NCBI GenBank assembly: GCA_029718625.1
Contig: CM056376.1
Location: 116,202,263-116,266,262, forward strand
Direction: 5' to 3'
DNA from: Synaphobranchus kaupii
Lineage: Eukaryota; Chordata; Actinopteri; Anguilliformes; Synaphobranchidae
Length of the DNA stretch: 64,000 nt
Below, piece by piece: positions 46,775-57,190 of this stretch. The position numbers were made by a program, and so were the translations under genes. The notes below the pieces were generated by a model. The model saw only the letters and a list, made by a program, of their open reading frames with translations, searched no databases and was not told the origin of the DNA. Within the stretch, counting starts at the first letter, position 1; each line of letters starts with the position of its first letter.

Positions 46775-46972
46775 ACTTCTGTTAGTAAAGGAAGTGCGTG
46801 GGCATGAAGATTTTGAAGGCGCCATGCAGCGCAGGTTTATTTGTGTGTGGATTGGTTGACATGGTTAAGCGAAGTGAACTATCCACATCTCATAAGAATC
46901 TGCGCACACTTTTGCGCAAGTATCGATTCGTTGTCGAGTACTTTACATGTTAGCAAGAGAAGGCTAACTAAC

Positions 46973-47178
46973 ATGGACCGTCCCGAAGTTACATTTACTT
47001 TGGCGTATATTGTTTTTTGTATTTTGCTTTGTCTTCACGCCAAATGAATTTAGATCAGCGGGAGTTACAGTGCAAAATATGTTTTCAGGATGGCTTGGAA
47101 GTGAAGATATAGGTTTTGTTCAATATCACATAAAGAGAACAAGCGTAACTCTTCTTGTTCATTCCATATTGCCACTGG
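46973..47178 (+). CDS. tmem129: tmem129 exon 1
   Basis: The start codon is followed by the family's MDxPEVTFTLAY. After the extra T in the run 47022-47025, conserved coding continues in the next frame with FVFTPNEFRSAGVTVQN to ...SILPLG and a GTAAGT donor. Read literally, the frame stops at TGA 47045-47047. Confidence 0.9.
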
Positions 47179-50100
47179 GTAAGTAGCTAGCTAGTATGGT
47201 TTATAGCTATGTTTGCTAACCCTACATGATAAATAGCTAGCTAATCACGCTAACGTTATATTACTTGGGAACTTTAACTTACTATCACAATCGGATTTGA
47301 GAGGTATTGCCGTAAATCTTACAAGTTCTTAGCTAACGTTAGCTTGTATAACAGTCAACGCTGAGTTAGTTGGCTAGCTGTAGCTTCGTACTAGCCAACT
47401 TAAAATAGGTAGCTAACAGTCAACGTGGCCAGGTAGATGGAGTTTATTTTTTACATCTACATTTGGCTAACGTTAGACAGGTAATGTAATAAGTTGAATT
47501 AAAAGCTGTAAGTTACGTTAGCTAGCTAGGTTCAGAATAGAACCTGTGTGTAATAGAAGTGTGTGTAACGTTAACGTAATTTTGCAAACGAAGCATTTTG
47601 TATGGATAGTGTAAGGTTAGCTAGATATTCAGAATAGATTGGTTAGCTAACAAGATAGCTTAGGTTTTTTCTTGTGCAACTTGGACGTGCTAAAATCTAC
47701 TCTCCTCCACAGGTTATTATTTCGGGATGTGTATTGCAGCTCCCGATAAGAACCTATGGTACGTCCATTCGGCGAGCGAGGGCTGGCAGCTGTACTTTAC
47801 CATGTCAGTCACCCTTCCCCTTTTCAGCTTGGTACTCGTCCTTCGCTGGGCGCAGAACAAATGGGGAAATCACCCTATATCCAAGAGCATAGGCACTCAC
47901 GCACTACCTCAATCAAGCTGGAGGGCAGTATCGTCTTCTATCAACACGGAGTTTCGTCGCATTGACAAGTTCGCTACGGGTGCCCCAGGTGCCCGGGGTG
48001 GTTGTCACAGACACTTGGGTCATGAAGGTTACGACCTACTACTTGCACGTGGCGCAGCAGCAGGATATCCACCTGACCGTTGTAGACTCCAAGCAGCACG
48101 AGCTGTCGCCCGACTCTAACACTCCCGTGCAGATTCTGACCATCACTGTGGCCAGCATTAACCCCAATGTCAAGCCTTTTGACATAAGGTACAGTGAAAA
48201 CCTGGTCTATTGAAGTGCTGATTCAAATATTGTGTGTTAATGTGGTGTTTTGATTTGGAATCAGATTTTGTCCCCAGTGTTTATTTCCAGTTTTGAAAGC
48301 CAACGTTTGTTGGCATGCTTCTGTGCTGCAACTCCCTCAGTCAAGTCAGAAAAATGCAGGTTAGCATATATTATGTCGTCCAGGACATGTGATGCCAGCT
48401 GTGTGAGGTGGGTCTTATCTGGGTTTTGAACCATAGTGCTGACTGGGCATTTCCGTTCAGTAACCTACATGATTAGCATGCTCAGCTAAGCTAAAGACCT
48501 GGGTATGCAGCCAAGGGAACTAATTCAATTAAATGAAACCTTCATTTAATCTTGTGAAACCATTGAGGAAGAATCTGCATTTACAATGGTTTCGAGTTAT
48601 AGATATAAAAACAGAACAGATAGTACAACAGTGTGATGATAAAGAAACAATATCACTAATATAAACTAAAAAATGTAATAAGTATTTGTCTAAAAATGGA
48701 ACCCTGCGGAACGCCTTTAGTCATATGTAAAAGGTGAGACTGGACATGACTCATGACACACCGCTACCTATCAAGAGAGATGGTTCTCAATCCACAAACA
48801 ACTAGGGCTTTGAGGCCAATGCGATTGACAAATCGGAAGCAAAGGGTGATCCACCGTGTCAAAAGCTCTGGACAGGTCTACAAACAGAGAGGCGCAGGAC
48901 TATCCATTATCCATATCTAAAATGATGTAATTTAAGACCAACGAAGTAGCTGAAATAGTGCTATGCTAAGGCCTAGATCCAGATTTGTAAGGGCTGAGCA
49001 CAGAGAACATACTGTAGATTGCTGTGACTCGAGCTGATTATTAACCAGAGATTCCAGGATTTTAGTCAGGCAGCACAATTTGGAGATGGGGCGATAGTTG
49101 TTTAAGTCAGTCTTATCACTACCTTTATGTAATGGCAGAACATGAGCAGTCTTCTGGGATTTAGGGATTATTCCAGTGGTGATAGGTAAAAAATATGAGA
49201 TGTACATTCTGCAATCAGTACTGCATAAAGAAAGTAAGGATCCAAATTATCAGCACCTGTGAATTTCCTGTGATCAATGGCACAAAGAGCATGAGTGACC
49301 TTAATAGCACTCATTGCTTCACCAAGGGGGGATTTCACAGTCCATACTGGACATTCATAGCTTAACGAAAGTATATAATCTGCTCTCCAGCTGCACGGGC
49401 AGACTGCAAGAGGAGTCTCTTCTGCAGTGAGGCAAGGAATGTCCAGCCAGTTTTTCCCCTATATAGTATTTCTCCTATATAGAGGTAGCCCCGCTGCTGA
49501 ATTCAGGCACCGCTGCTCAATTTTTTTGCTTCGAGGCAAATGGGCCAGTTGTCTCAGAATATCTTTGTTGGAACAAACGAGTAAAGTTGTGGCCTATCTT
49601 GCAAAAAAATATTTCCTCGACACTACTATCTGCCGAGCATGAATATTTCCCCATATTGTTGAATATTGTTCATATTCAGACATGAAACTTGCATAAAAGG
49701 TTGTCTTTGTTTTATTTAGCTTTTAAGTAAACATGTAATAACATCTTTGGTCTTTGTTGTTTCAGGGGGCATTATGGAAGTCTCTGGTGTTGTTCACTAG
49801 ATTGAGTTGTTGTACCGTAAACCTGAGAACCCTTGTGAATTGTACAGCTGTTTGCACTTTACCAAACCAGAACATGTAGGGAAGTTACCGCAAACAATGA
49901 GAACAAGCTGAAAATTCCATTTTAAACCAACTGGTTTAAGGTGTGTTTTCTAATCTTCTATCTGGTTTTAGCTGGTCGACCAGCTGACCCCGCCGATACT
50001 CAGCTAGTCCACCAGTTTGGCCACCATCTTACCCAACTAGCTTAACCAGCTTTGACCACCCACAGACCCGCTATGTCCAGCTAGAAGTGTTGAAAACACA

Positions 50101-51759
50101 GCTTAAACCATCTTAGAATCTCAGATGGTCTTAGCTGGAATTTTCAGCAGGAAAGACTGTAATATGTCAGGGTGTCGCACCACACTATTGGGTTAGGTAG
50201 GTGTACACTGAAAGCAACGCTGCACATCCGGCTAGTTATTTTACCTCTGTATCCAGTTATGCACACCTCATGTAGGATTAGGTTTGAATCAGCTGAGAAA
50301 ATCATGCTGGAGCTTTGGTGTCTTCCATAATGCCTGTTTTCCAGCACTCCAGCACATGCAGCATAGTGAGACATAAATATGATTGAGCACTTCAAATTGG
50401 AACATAAATGGGTTAAATAAATGTTTGTTTCTGGTATTTATGTGTAACTGTATATTTGACAGATTTTGTAGCATATGTTGCCGGGTCCCATTTTAATGGC
50501 TTCTACTTTTGTTTTATGAAGCTGCATGTAGGTACATGTTGTCGGATATGCGTGATAGTAATGTGACAACCTCTGTTGTTCAGATTGAATTCTACAGAAT
50601 ATGGGGAGTTGCGTGAAAAACTGCATGCTCCAATCAGAAATGCAGCCAATGTCGTCATCCACCAGACCCTGAGTGACTTGTTCCTGGAGACGTTCAAATC
50701 CCATGTGGAAGTGAACCAGATTTACTCGCTCCCCAGTGGACTGGTGAGGAAGCATCTTTCTCATGCATTCAGTACATTTTGTTTCTGTTGTTCTTACTAC
50801 TCACTCTTTTTTAGACGTATTACATCCACTTTACTTTTAGCATACATGGTTTATGTACCCTGAGTTGGTGTGGTTTTTAAAGTCACCTTTGAAACCCTAG
50901 TTGGGTTATGTATGACTGAATTCTCACCAGTTACAACGCGTGAGCAATAGAGGAGAGTCACAGAATATAACCTGCAAACGAACAAACTTATTTTGAATAG
51001 TTTTTTCTTAATTGGCATAGGCTTACTTGCCTAATTAAGCAGATTGATGGTTTTTCTACTTTACTCAACCAGTGCTCAAATTGAACTTTTTTTGCTGAGT
51101 AGCACTGGTGCTCCCAAATTCAAAAATTTTTTTTATTGAACAAAGGACTGTAGGGTTAATGAGCAGTAGGCTTCTGCATATCTCCTCACATGCCCGTAAT
51201 TGAATATACCGTTTATTAGTAAAATTGAAAAAGGTTTCCCAAATCAGCCAAGGGTTGTGAAAGTGTTTTACATTGGGTCCTCTTACAGATCTTGGCAGTG
51301 TCTCCCCTGCAGTAGCATGTTGACCCTGTAGGTGGCAGTGTCTCCCCTGCAGTAGCATGTTGACCCTGTAGGTGGCAGTGTGTCCCCTGCAGTAGCATGT
51401 TGACCCTGTAGGCAGCAGCACTTGACCAACTCTTGGTCCTGTACGTGGCACAGTTTCCCTTGCAATGAAATAACTTTCTTCTCTGTCCCTAGGAGCTGGA
51501 GCCCTGCATTGGCTGCATGCAGGTAAGCGCCAACACCAAGCTGCTGCGGCTGTGCCAAGACGAGGGCCTGTACGAGGGCCAGTACGAGGGCGATTGCCAG
51601 CAGTGCTACTGTCGTCCTATGTGGTGCCTTACTTGCCTGGGCAAGTGGTTTGCCAGCCGACAGGACCAGCAGCACCCTGAGACCTGGTTGGCCAGCAGGG
51701 TGCCCTGCCCAACCTGCCGGGCCAAGTTCTGCATTCTAGATGTGTGTATGGTGCAGTGA
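46973..51759 (+). CDS. tmem129: tmem129, ER-membrane RING-type E3 ubiquitin ligase (four exons; frame broken twice)
   Basis: Exons 46973-47178, 47713-48188, 50584-50743 and 51493-51759 have GT-AG borders and encode a TMEM129 orthologue along its whole length (about 368 residues if the frame is kept; human 362). It starts MDRPEVTFTLAYIVF. Hydrophobic segments lie near the N-terminus, across the exon 1/2 junction and in exon 2 (MSVTLPLFSLVLVL). A conserved middle follows (NTEFRRIDKFATGAPGAR). The C-terminal cysteine-only atypical RING has CIGC, CQQCYC, CLTC and CPTC. TMEM129 is an ER ubiquitin ligase of the Derlin-1 dislocation pathway, and human cytomegalovirus uses it to destroy MHC class I. 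Two single-base excesses in homopolymers (T run 47022-47025, G run 47995-47998) disrupt the frame. Conservation is otherwise full, so assembly error is more likely than gene death. Confidence 0.93.
47179..47712 (+). other. tmem129 intron 1
   Basis: A 534-bp intron rich in GCTAGC and AACGTTA short motifs. No other exon or bounded element is seen. Confidence 0.85.
47713..48188 (+). CDS. tmem129: tmem129 exon 2
   Basis: Begins after CCTCCACAG and continues the split Gly codon, YYFGMCIAAPDKN. The frame shifts at the G4 run 47995-47998, after which VVVTDTWVMKVTTY and SKQHELSPDSNTPVQ follow. It ends GACATAAG before a GTACAG donor, splitting an Arg codon with exon 3. Confidence 0.92.
48680..49420 (-). 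pseudogene. Antisense non-LTR reverse transcriptase fragment in tmem129 intron 2
   Basis: The minus-strand frame near 49050-49180 reads IPKSQKTAHVLPLHKGSDKT then DLNNYRPISKLCCLTKILES, the family's conserved NYRPIS block. Further down (48830-48890) a worn AFDTVDHPLL segment marks the first catalytic region. This differs from the LINE at 40322-46375 and resembles CR1/Rex-like or L2-like polymerases. The core YADD region is missing. Confidence 0.75.
49907..50148. mobile_element. Miniature inverted-repeat element (GCTGAAAATTCCA)
   Basis: Terminal inverted repeats GCTGAAAATTCCA and TGGAATTTTCAGC bound an interior with GCTGGTCGACCAGCTGACC-type palindromic pieces. Non-coding, inside tmem129 intron 2. 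Confidence 0.7.
50584..50743 (+). CDS. tmem129: tmem129 exon 3
   Basis: Fifty-three full codons plus the completed Arg: LNSTEYGELREKLHAPIRNA through VVIHQTLSDLFLETF to SLPSGL, followed by GTGAGG. It matches the family's conserved segment before the RING domain, with no frame damage. Confidence 0.95.
50744..51492 (+). other. tmem129 intron 3
   Basis: A 749-bp intron. It contains a 37-bp minisatellite close to the exon 4 acceptor and no other exon. Confidence 0.85.
51294..51415. repeat. 37-bp minisatellite, about three copies
   Basis: Units contain CCCCTGCAGTAGCATGTTGA and lie some 80-200 bases before the exon 4 acceptor. The minus-strand frames through them are periodic artefacts. Confidence 0.9.
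51493..51759 (+). CDS. tmem129: tmem129 exon 4 (RING domain)
   Basis: Begins after TGTCCCTAG with ELEPCIGCMQ and encodes the atypical RING: CIGC, CQQCYCRPMWCLTC, GKWFASRQD, VPCPTCRAKFCILDVC. It ends MVQ and TGA. All zinc-binding cysteines expected from the human protein are present. There is a small fish-specific extension (LYEGQYEGD) between the first and second cysteine pairs. Confidence 0.96.
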   Translation, partial: ELEPCIGCMQVSANTKLLRLCQDEGLYEGQYEGDCQQCYCRPMWCLTCLGKWFASRQDQQHPETWLASRVPCPTCRAKFCILDVCMVQ

Positions 51760-52935
51760 CCCTGTACCTTGCCCTTCCCCACAGACTGAGACGTGTGCAA
51801 CAGGCCAAACTGTAGCCTTAGGCCAGCTCTTTGTTATTCTTTGCAGGGCACCTGTATGATCAATAGTTCAATACTTGCTGTTTATTTAACATGAATATAA
51901 TGCAAGCAATGTGAAATGGAGTATTTTGAAAAAGACAAGTATTTGAAAATATTCCTCAGGAAAGTTTTTCTTTGGACGTAGCAAATATACCAAAAGAACA
52001 AAACTTACCTATTGGATTTGTAAGAAAATATGTATTTTATTCTTGATCTGTTAAACTAAGAGTCCCTGGGTTTTTTCCTCATGTAACAGCCACAAGGTGT
52101 CCTTAAAGGTTTTTTGTTTGTTTTTTTTATTAAAATCTTTTTCTTTTTTTTAACCTTCCATTAATGGTTCCTATCCAACAAGGGATATTTTTACACTCTT
52201 GCCATGGTAGTACTGCTTATGCTTACTGTAAGGATGAGTTATGGGATTTTTTACATGATATTTCTACTCGCCGTTTGTTAATTCTCCTTCATTTTTGTGT
52301 TGTGCTCCATTGCAGTTTCATTGTAAGAGCACTGCACTAATTAGCTGATTGGCTAACTTGGTGATTAAGAATGACATTTTTCATGGTTTTATATGGGGGG
52401 TAGTTTTCATAGTTTTTGTTTCTTAGCAAACCTATTAATGGGGGAAAAAGTCTCTCCAAACACCCAATGAGCCAAGATGACTGTATTTTCTGGTTTCACA
52501 GGTGATTTCTGAAGGGCACAAATTTCAGTGAAATAGCAGAAAAATGAAAAGCGTTTTTTCAGTACATTTGTTCTGTAATTATCTGTTGTAAATACAATTG
52601 TAAATGAACAACCTGTGTTGGCTGTGTTTTGCTCCTTTAACAGTCAGCAGTCAAAGAATGGTCCTGGGAGATTTGAGAAGACCTATTCATTTCAAAAGTT
52701 CATGAAGTACAAATTGTTTTGCCCAAAATGCTTAATTTTGAAATAATTACTTGTGGGCAAAGCCAGTGCACTCCCTTCCCATTGTTTTCTGGAGAATTGA
52801 AATGGCAGACAGTATTTTTGCTGCTGCTGTTGTTTTTTTTTGTTTTTTTTTGCTTTTTAAAAAAAAAATCATAGTGCCGATTAGTTCCTTTTTTGTAGTA
52901 ATGTAAAAAATAAAGGTTAAAAAGTGCATAAATAA
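51760..52935 (+). other. Probable tmem129 3' untranslated region
   Basis: No other element is recognised between the stop codon and an AATAAA at 52909-52914 (with ATTAAA at 52129 as an earlier alternative). The extent is inferred from that signal only. Confidence 0.5.
52909..52914 (+). terminator. Candidate tmem129 polyadenylation signal
   Basis: AATAAA about 1.15 kb after the tmem129 stop codon. Confidence 0.45.
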
Positions 52936-53224
52936 TTTCGTACTGGCACCTTGATTGGAGTTAACTTCAGAGTAAAGCCTTAGAAATTCTACCAGCTATA
53001 ATTTTATTTATACTATACGTATAGGATGCTTTGCGATGTGTTTCAGTGACTACAGGGTTCTCTGTAGGCACTGAAACGATAGTCAAGTAACTAATTATAC
53101 AATTGAATGGCAAATTGACATTTATAAAAGCAATTGGCCTAGTATGAGGAGAGCGAGCGAAAGGAAGGAAGATGGATGGAACATCAAATGCACACAACTA
53201 ACGGCACGTCTTGAACTGCAACAC

Positions 53225-53345
53225 TATCCACCTGCTGCACAGCACACAGATGTATTTAATGTATTTTGCACACCTTGTAATTTAACAATAAATCATGCAA
53301 TGAAGATATAAATAGACCAACAATTATACAGACAAAAACCTAATG
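53225..53345 (+). pseudogene. Second CGGBP1-like zinc-finger fragment
   Basis: The translation HTDVFNVFCTPCNLTINHA parallels the fragment at 11736-11897 (CKICNLTIN), keeping the Cys-x2-Cys pair. The His part is lost through stops and substitutions. Confidence 0.55.
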
Positions 53346-53650
53346 TCATATCATTACAGAAAGTCAATAATTTGTTAGCAGGGGAAGAGACGGCCTTGAG
53401 CAGTTGCTGGATGTCATTCCTAAATTAACAGATGTGTTTTTAAATGCAATAATTCCACTGGGGGAAAAAATTGGTTAATCCCAAATTACATGCATTTTAA
53501 AACCGGTATGACTGGCTGGGCAATTCAATCAGCTAGACCAGTGATTTTCATTCCTGGTCCTGGAGGGATGGATGATCTGCTGATTTTTGTTGTCAACTTA
53601 ATATCAGCAACCAATTCAGACCGAAGAAACCAGGGGGTATTCCACAAAGC

Positions 53651-54657
53651 TGGGCTGCGTTCAGATCCAAAATTTATGCTTTCATCCTGTCATTCCCTTT
53701 CATTGCTTCAAGGGAGGAATCCCCAAAATGCCAGGATGAAATATGGCAGCAACACCAAGTGGGATTCGGTTCCAATTTAAGAAAGGGGAGGGAGTAATTA
53801 TATTCCCTGGGTGTGTCCCAATATTCTTCACTACCTCCTTTCCTCCACTCCCCCACTTTAGCCTTCCTTCCACAAGGTGTTCATTCCAATCCCTTTTTCC
53901 TCCTCGTCTCCTTGGTCTTCGCCTGACCCGGAAATCGATCGAGGTTTGCTATCTTTAATGACATTCCAACCTCTAAATGCTGAGGGGGCTACCGGCAGAT
54001 GCTTCAGTGAGGAGCCTTTTCTCTGGACGTGTGACGTGTATCTACCTCTCCAGATCTGACATGTTGCAGGTGTACCCCACAAACCCAATTTTACCATTCC
54101 TTTTCATTTATTATAATGTGCTTTAATTCAGAATGACACTCATTGTTTATGACTAACAAAAGCCATGTTTATTCAGGAAAAAAGTGGTTAAAAAGCATTA
54201 TGGTTACACGCCTAAGCATATGACACTGACGCTTGACTGAGCGAGGAGGTTCCATTTGCCTAATGGATGTTGCCTCGATTCCTCTGTCCTCGTATCTGAT
54301 CCTTGCATTCTTTCCTCGGGTCCTCTGTCGGGTGGAGCTAAGGAGTGAGGAAAGGACATGAAGAAAGGATGCAAGGAGTGAAAATAAGCGATTGGACTGA
54401 ACCCCAAGGGAATAAAATGCAAGCTTCCAGCAAGAAGGGAATCCCCCAATGCAATGCTCCACACAGAAGAAATGGGCGGCCAACTCTATGGGGTTGCACT
54501 TCTTATATTGGTTGCGAGGGTGGTTCAGTTCATCCTCCCTTGCAGAGCACCTGTTAAGTTTGCTTGCTGCACGTTGAAAATTTTGTCACAAGATAGGTCA
54601 CTCGAGGAAAGAGAGCAAGGGAAGGGAATGTGTTAAATTGGATGTGAACGCAGCCCA
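53651..54657. mobile_element. Nest layer 3: TGGGCTGCGTTCA element
   Basis: About 1 kb bounded by TGGGCTGCGTTCAGATCCAA and the inverse of TGGGCTGCGTTCACATCCAA (one mismatch in 20). Non-coding. The join of layer 2 across it shows no clear target duplication. Confidence 0.8.
53879..54402. mobile_element. Nest layer 4: GTTCATTCCAATC element
   Basis: Bounded by GTTCATTCCAATCCC and the inverse of GTTCAGTCCAATCGCTTATT. It is the inverse-orientation relative of the element at 1107-1578. Confidence 0.75.
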
Positions 54658-54931
54658 GGATTACAGAGTTAGCTGGATAACTGCACTGCGTAAAACCCGG
54701 AACCCTCCCAAATTTGGAACATAGACTGAAGTAAAAAGAGCTGTTCCGGATTTTACTCAGTGCAGTTATCCAGCTAACTCAGTAATCCCGCTTTGTGGAA
54801 TACCCCCCTGGTGAGGTGAGTTAACTGTGTAATCGACGGCTTTAATCGATCAACTAAGTGCCAAGTAACAACAAAAAACCAGCAGACCCTGCGGCCCTCC
54901 AGGACCAGGAATGAAGATCACTGAGCTAGAC

Positions 54932-56030
54932 TCTGGGTTTTCATCAGTCCGCGAAGGTAATGTAGGGGGTCCGTGATTACAATCTCAACCCCCCCCCCTC
55001 CTCCATGAGTCTGTGATAGCATTCTCCTCTCCCGATCTGCATGAGTTCACGATCACAATCTCCCCCCTTGGTCCGCGATCACAATCTTATCACAAAGGGT
55101 AAGTACACTCTAGATCACTTTTTTTTTTTTAGCTGTAAATGTGTTTGTATGCCTAGTGAATAATGAAACTTATTCATCCATTCTGTTATTTCAACAATTC
55201 TGAAATAATATAGTATATCAGAAGAAACTGGTAGAAAAGTGTCTTGGTGCTGCCCTCCAACGGTTGATATTTTCTTTCTGCTCCCCGCTCAGCCCCCGCC
55301 CCAATCATGATGTCAGAGTACCTCTTTGGAGATACCTCTATGTCATATGGATAATTGTTCCTGCCCACAATGGAAATAGCTGGCAGCTGATTGGTTAGAC
55401 GCACCACAATCCTTTGGTTTTGGCTCCACATTTTTAAACAGGAACAACGTGGAGTCCTGTTCATAAACTGTCTTATTCGACCTAAATAGTCCACTAAAAT
55501 ATGTTTCTGAAAATAGTTGAGGTGTGAAATAGGCCACGCAGTTGCTGAATCTTGATTCATATTTGATCTGCAATGTCTAGTTTGACAGTTTGACCCGAGT
55601 TATATGAAATAATTTGTACATTGTGCGTTCATTTATGCAAATGACAATGGACACACCTCCTCCTCCGAAAATTGCTGTTCAAGCCTTCAAGCGATCACAC
55701 ATAGTGTACTAGCACCTAAAGCCCTATGAGGGACAGTGATGGGTTATGAATGGTGACCTCCTAGAACCCCCCCCCCACACACACATGAACCTGAAGTTGG
55801 AATGTTTTTTGAGTAATTGCTGGGGTGTTTCCTTACGTTGATCACGTGATCAGACACGCCCATCCAATGTACAAACAATTGCCATTCATCATCTGATGCG
55901 CTTGGGATACGCACAAAATCGAAGGTCTGTGCATGTTTCATGAATCACACGTTGGTTTTCGTTGGAACAGAAGAATTATATAAAAGTTTTGTGAATGAGG
56001 CCCATTCATTATAGATGAGCCTTCTGTGCC
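54932..56030. other. Gene-free stretch
   Basis: Contains short C-rich tandem phrases (near 54990-55080) and poly-C at 55769-55776. Frames such as 55186-55560 (minus) have no recognisable domain. Confidence 0.4.
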
Positions 56031-56034
56031 TTTG

Positions 56035-56140
56035 TTGTGATATCACTCTTTTATTCCTAAGAGTAACAGATGTTCCCCACTTTTGTTAAGCTACTCTTTT
56101 CCAGAGCATCTGCGAAGTGAAATGTAAAGTAATGAGTTGA
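56035..56140 (+). repeat. Teleost dispersed-repeat end
   Basis: TGATATCACTCTTTTATTCC and the tail CCAGAGCATCTGCGAAGTGA followed by AAATGTAAAGTAATG match a second copy near 22250-22345 in the same orientation, and in reduced form the inverse of 12256-12345. Confidence 0.6.
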
Positions 56141-56700
56141 CAGGTGTTTCTCTAATTGATGTCTGATTTCATGTCCGATAACTAGGGAACTCCACTGAAT
56201 CGTCTGTGACAACAATCCTGGGAAAAGAGCATAACTGTAATCTTTGATTAATAACTTATCTTAAATTCTTTTAGTGAGTCACAGTGCTGTCCAGTGGCTT
56301 GAATGCTTTGCATTGCACTAAGTGCACCAGACTGTACAGAATGGCTGTTTCTGCATGACTTGCCTCACATACAGATGGCTTAATTAGTGAAGGTTATGTA
56401 GGTCAGTGATTGAAGTCTGACCACAGCCATGCTTCAGACCATGCTTTCATTACTCGCTTCTGATTCTCGGAAGCGACCACACAGCTGGATAGTGGTTACA
56501 TGTCAGGCAGCATACGCTTGTTCCATTTTTGTTTTTGTCTTATAAAAAGGTACAAGCAGAAATGTTCCTTGTTAACTTCAACACAAACAAAACTGTACTG
56601 CACTTGTCTTTCATAAGGGGAAAGTTATCTTTGAAATATTTTCCAATAAAGCATTTGCACATGATTTCTCAAAACATTCATTTCGGAAGCACTATATAAA
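56141..56700. other. Gene-free stretch
   Basis: No exon or bounded repeat is recognised. Confidence 0.4.
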
Positions 56701-56717
56701 AAAAACTAATAAAAGGT

Positions 56718-57190
56718 ACAAAAAGGTTAAAGTGCAGACTTTCAGCTTTAATTTGAGGGTTTTTACATCCATATCAGGTGAACCATGTAGCAATTGTAAC
56801 CATTTCTACACATAGTCCCCCCGTTTTAGGGCACCAAAAGTAATTGGACAAATTAACATAAACTTAAATAAAGTTAACTTAATATTTGGTTGCATATCCT
56901 TCCCATGCCATGACTTCCTGATGTCTGTTACCCAACAACATCAAAAGACTCTTTAGGGTACTCTTAAAAGCGGATACTATAACCTCTCTGCATTTGAATG
57001 GGGTTGGGACTAGCTTAAGCTGTAAATTACACGGGAATAGTATGGAACACATGGTTGGCTAATTGGCTGTAAGTCATCAAGGGTCTGAGGTATCAAACAA
57101 GCCTCAAACCACCACTCTGCTGCCAGATATGCAGTAGATATGGATGGATCACTTTAAGGGTTGTTTCTCCTGACTCATTTTCCCATTGAA
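56718..57190. mobile_element. Second copy of the fold-back/Tc1-end element
   Basis: Starts with terminal-repeat sequence (CAGACTTTCAGCTTTAATTT, and CCCCCCGTTTTAGGGCACCA further in). It continues through TTAATATTTGGTTGCATATCC and the loop sequence of the copy at 4901-5640, and stops without the right arm. Confidence 0.7.

Larger units (their letters stand above)
48189..50583 (+). other. tmem129 intron 2
   Basis: A 2.4-kb intron with an antisense LINE fragment (about 48680-49420) and an inverted-repeat miniature element (49907-50148). Confidence 0.85.
53631..54810. mobile_element. Nest layer 2: palindromic CAGGGGGTATTCC element
   Basis: The left arm CAGGGGGTATTCCACAAAGC (53631-53650) pairs with 54790-54810, inverted. 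The remaining body lies at 54658-54790 and matches the intact copy at 2408-2583, including the TAGCTGGATAACTGCACTG segment in both orientations. The body is interrupted after its first 20 bases by layer 3. Confidence 0.85.
53539..54923. mobile_element. Outer layer of a four-deep nest: hAT-like miniature element
   Basis: The left end CAGTGATTTTCATTCCTGGT is mirrored at the right with few mismatches for about 60 bp. The flanks carry a perfect 8-bp duplication, AGCTAGAC at 53531-53538 and 54924-54931, as expected for hAT. Most of its length is taken up by three further elements inserted one inside another. Confidence 0.85.

Noticed and set aside
51065..51675. Minus-strand frames of 60-130 codons
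   Set aside because: They read the 37-bp minisatellite and the antisense of tmem129 exon 4.
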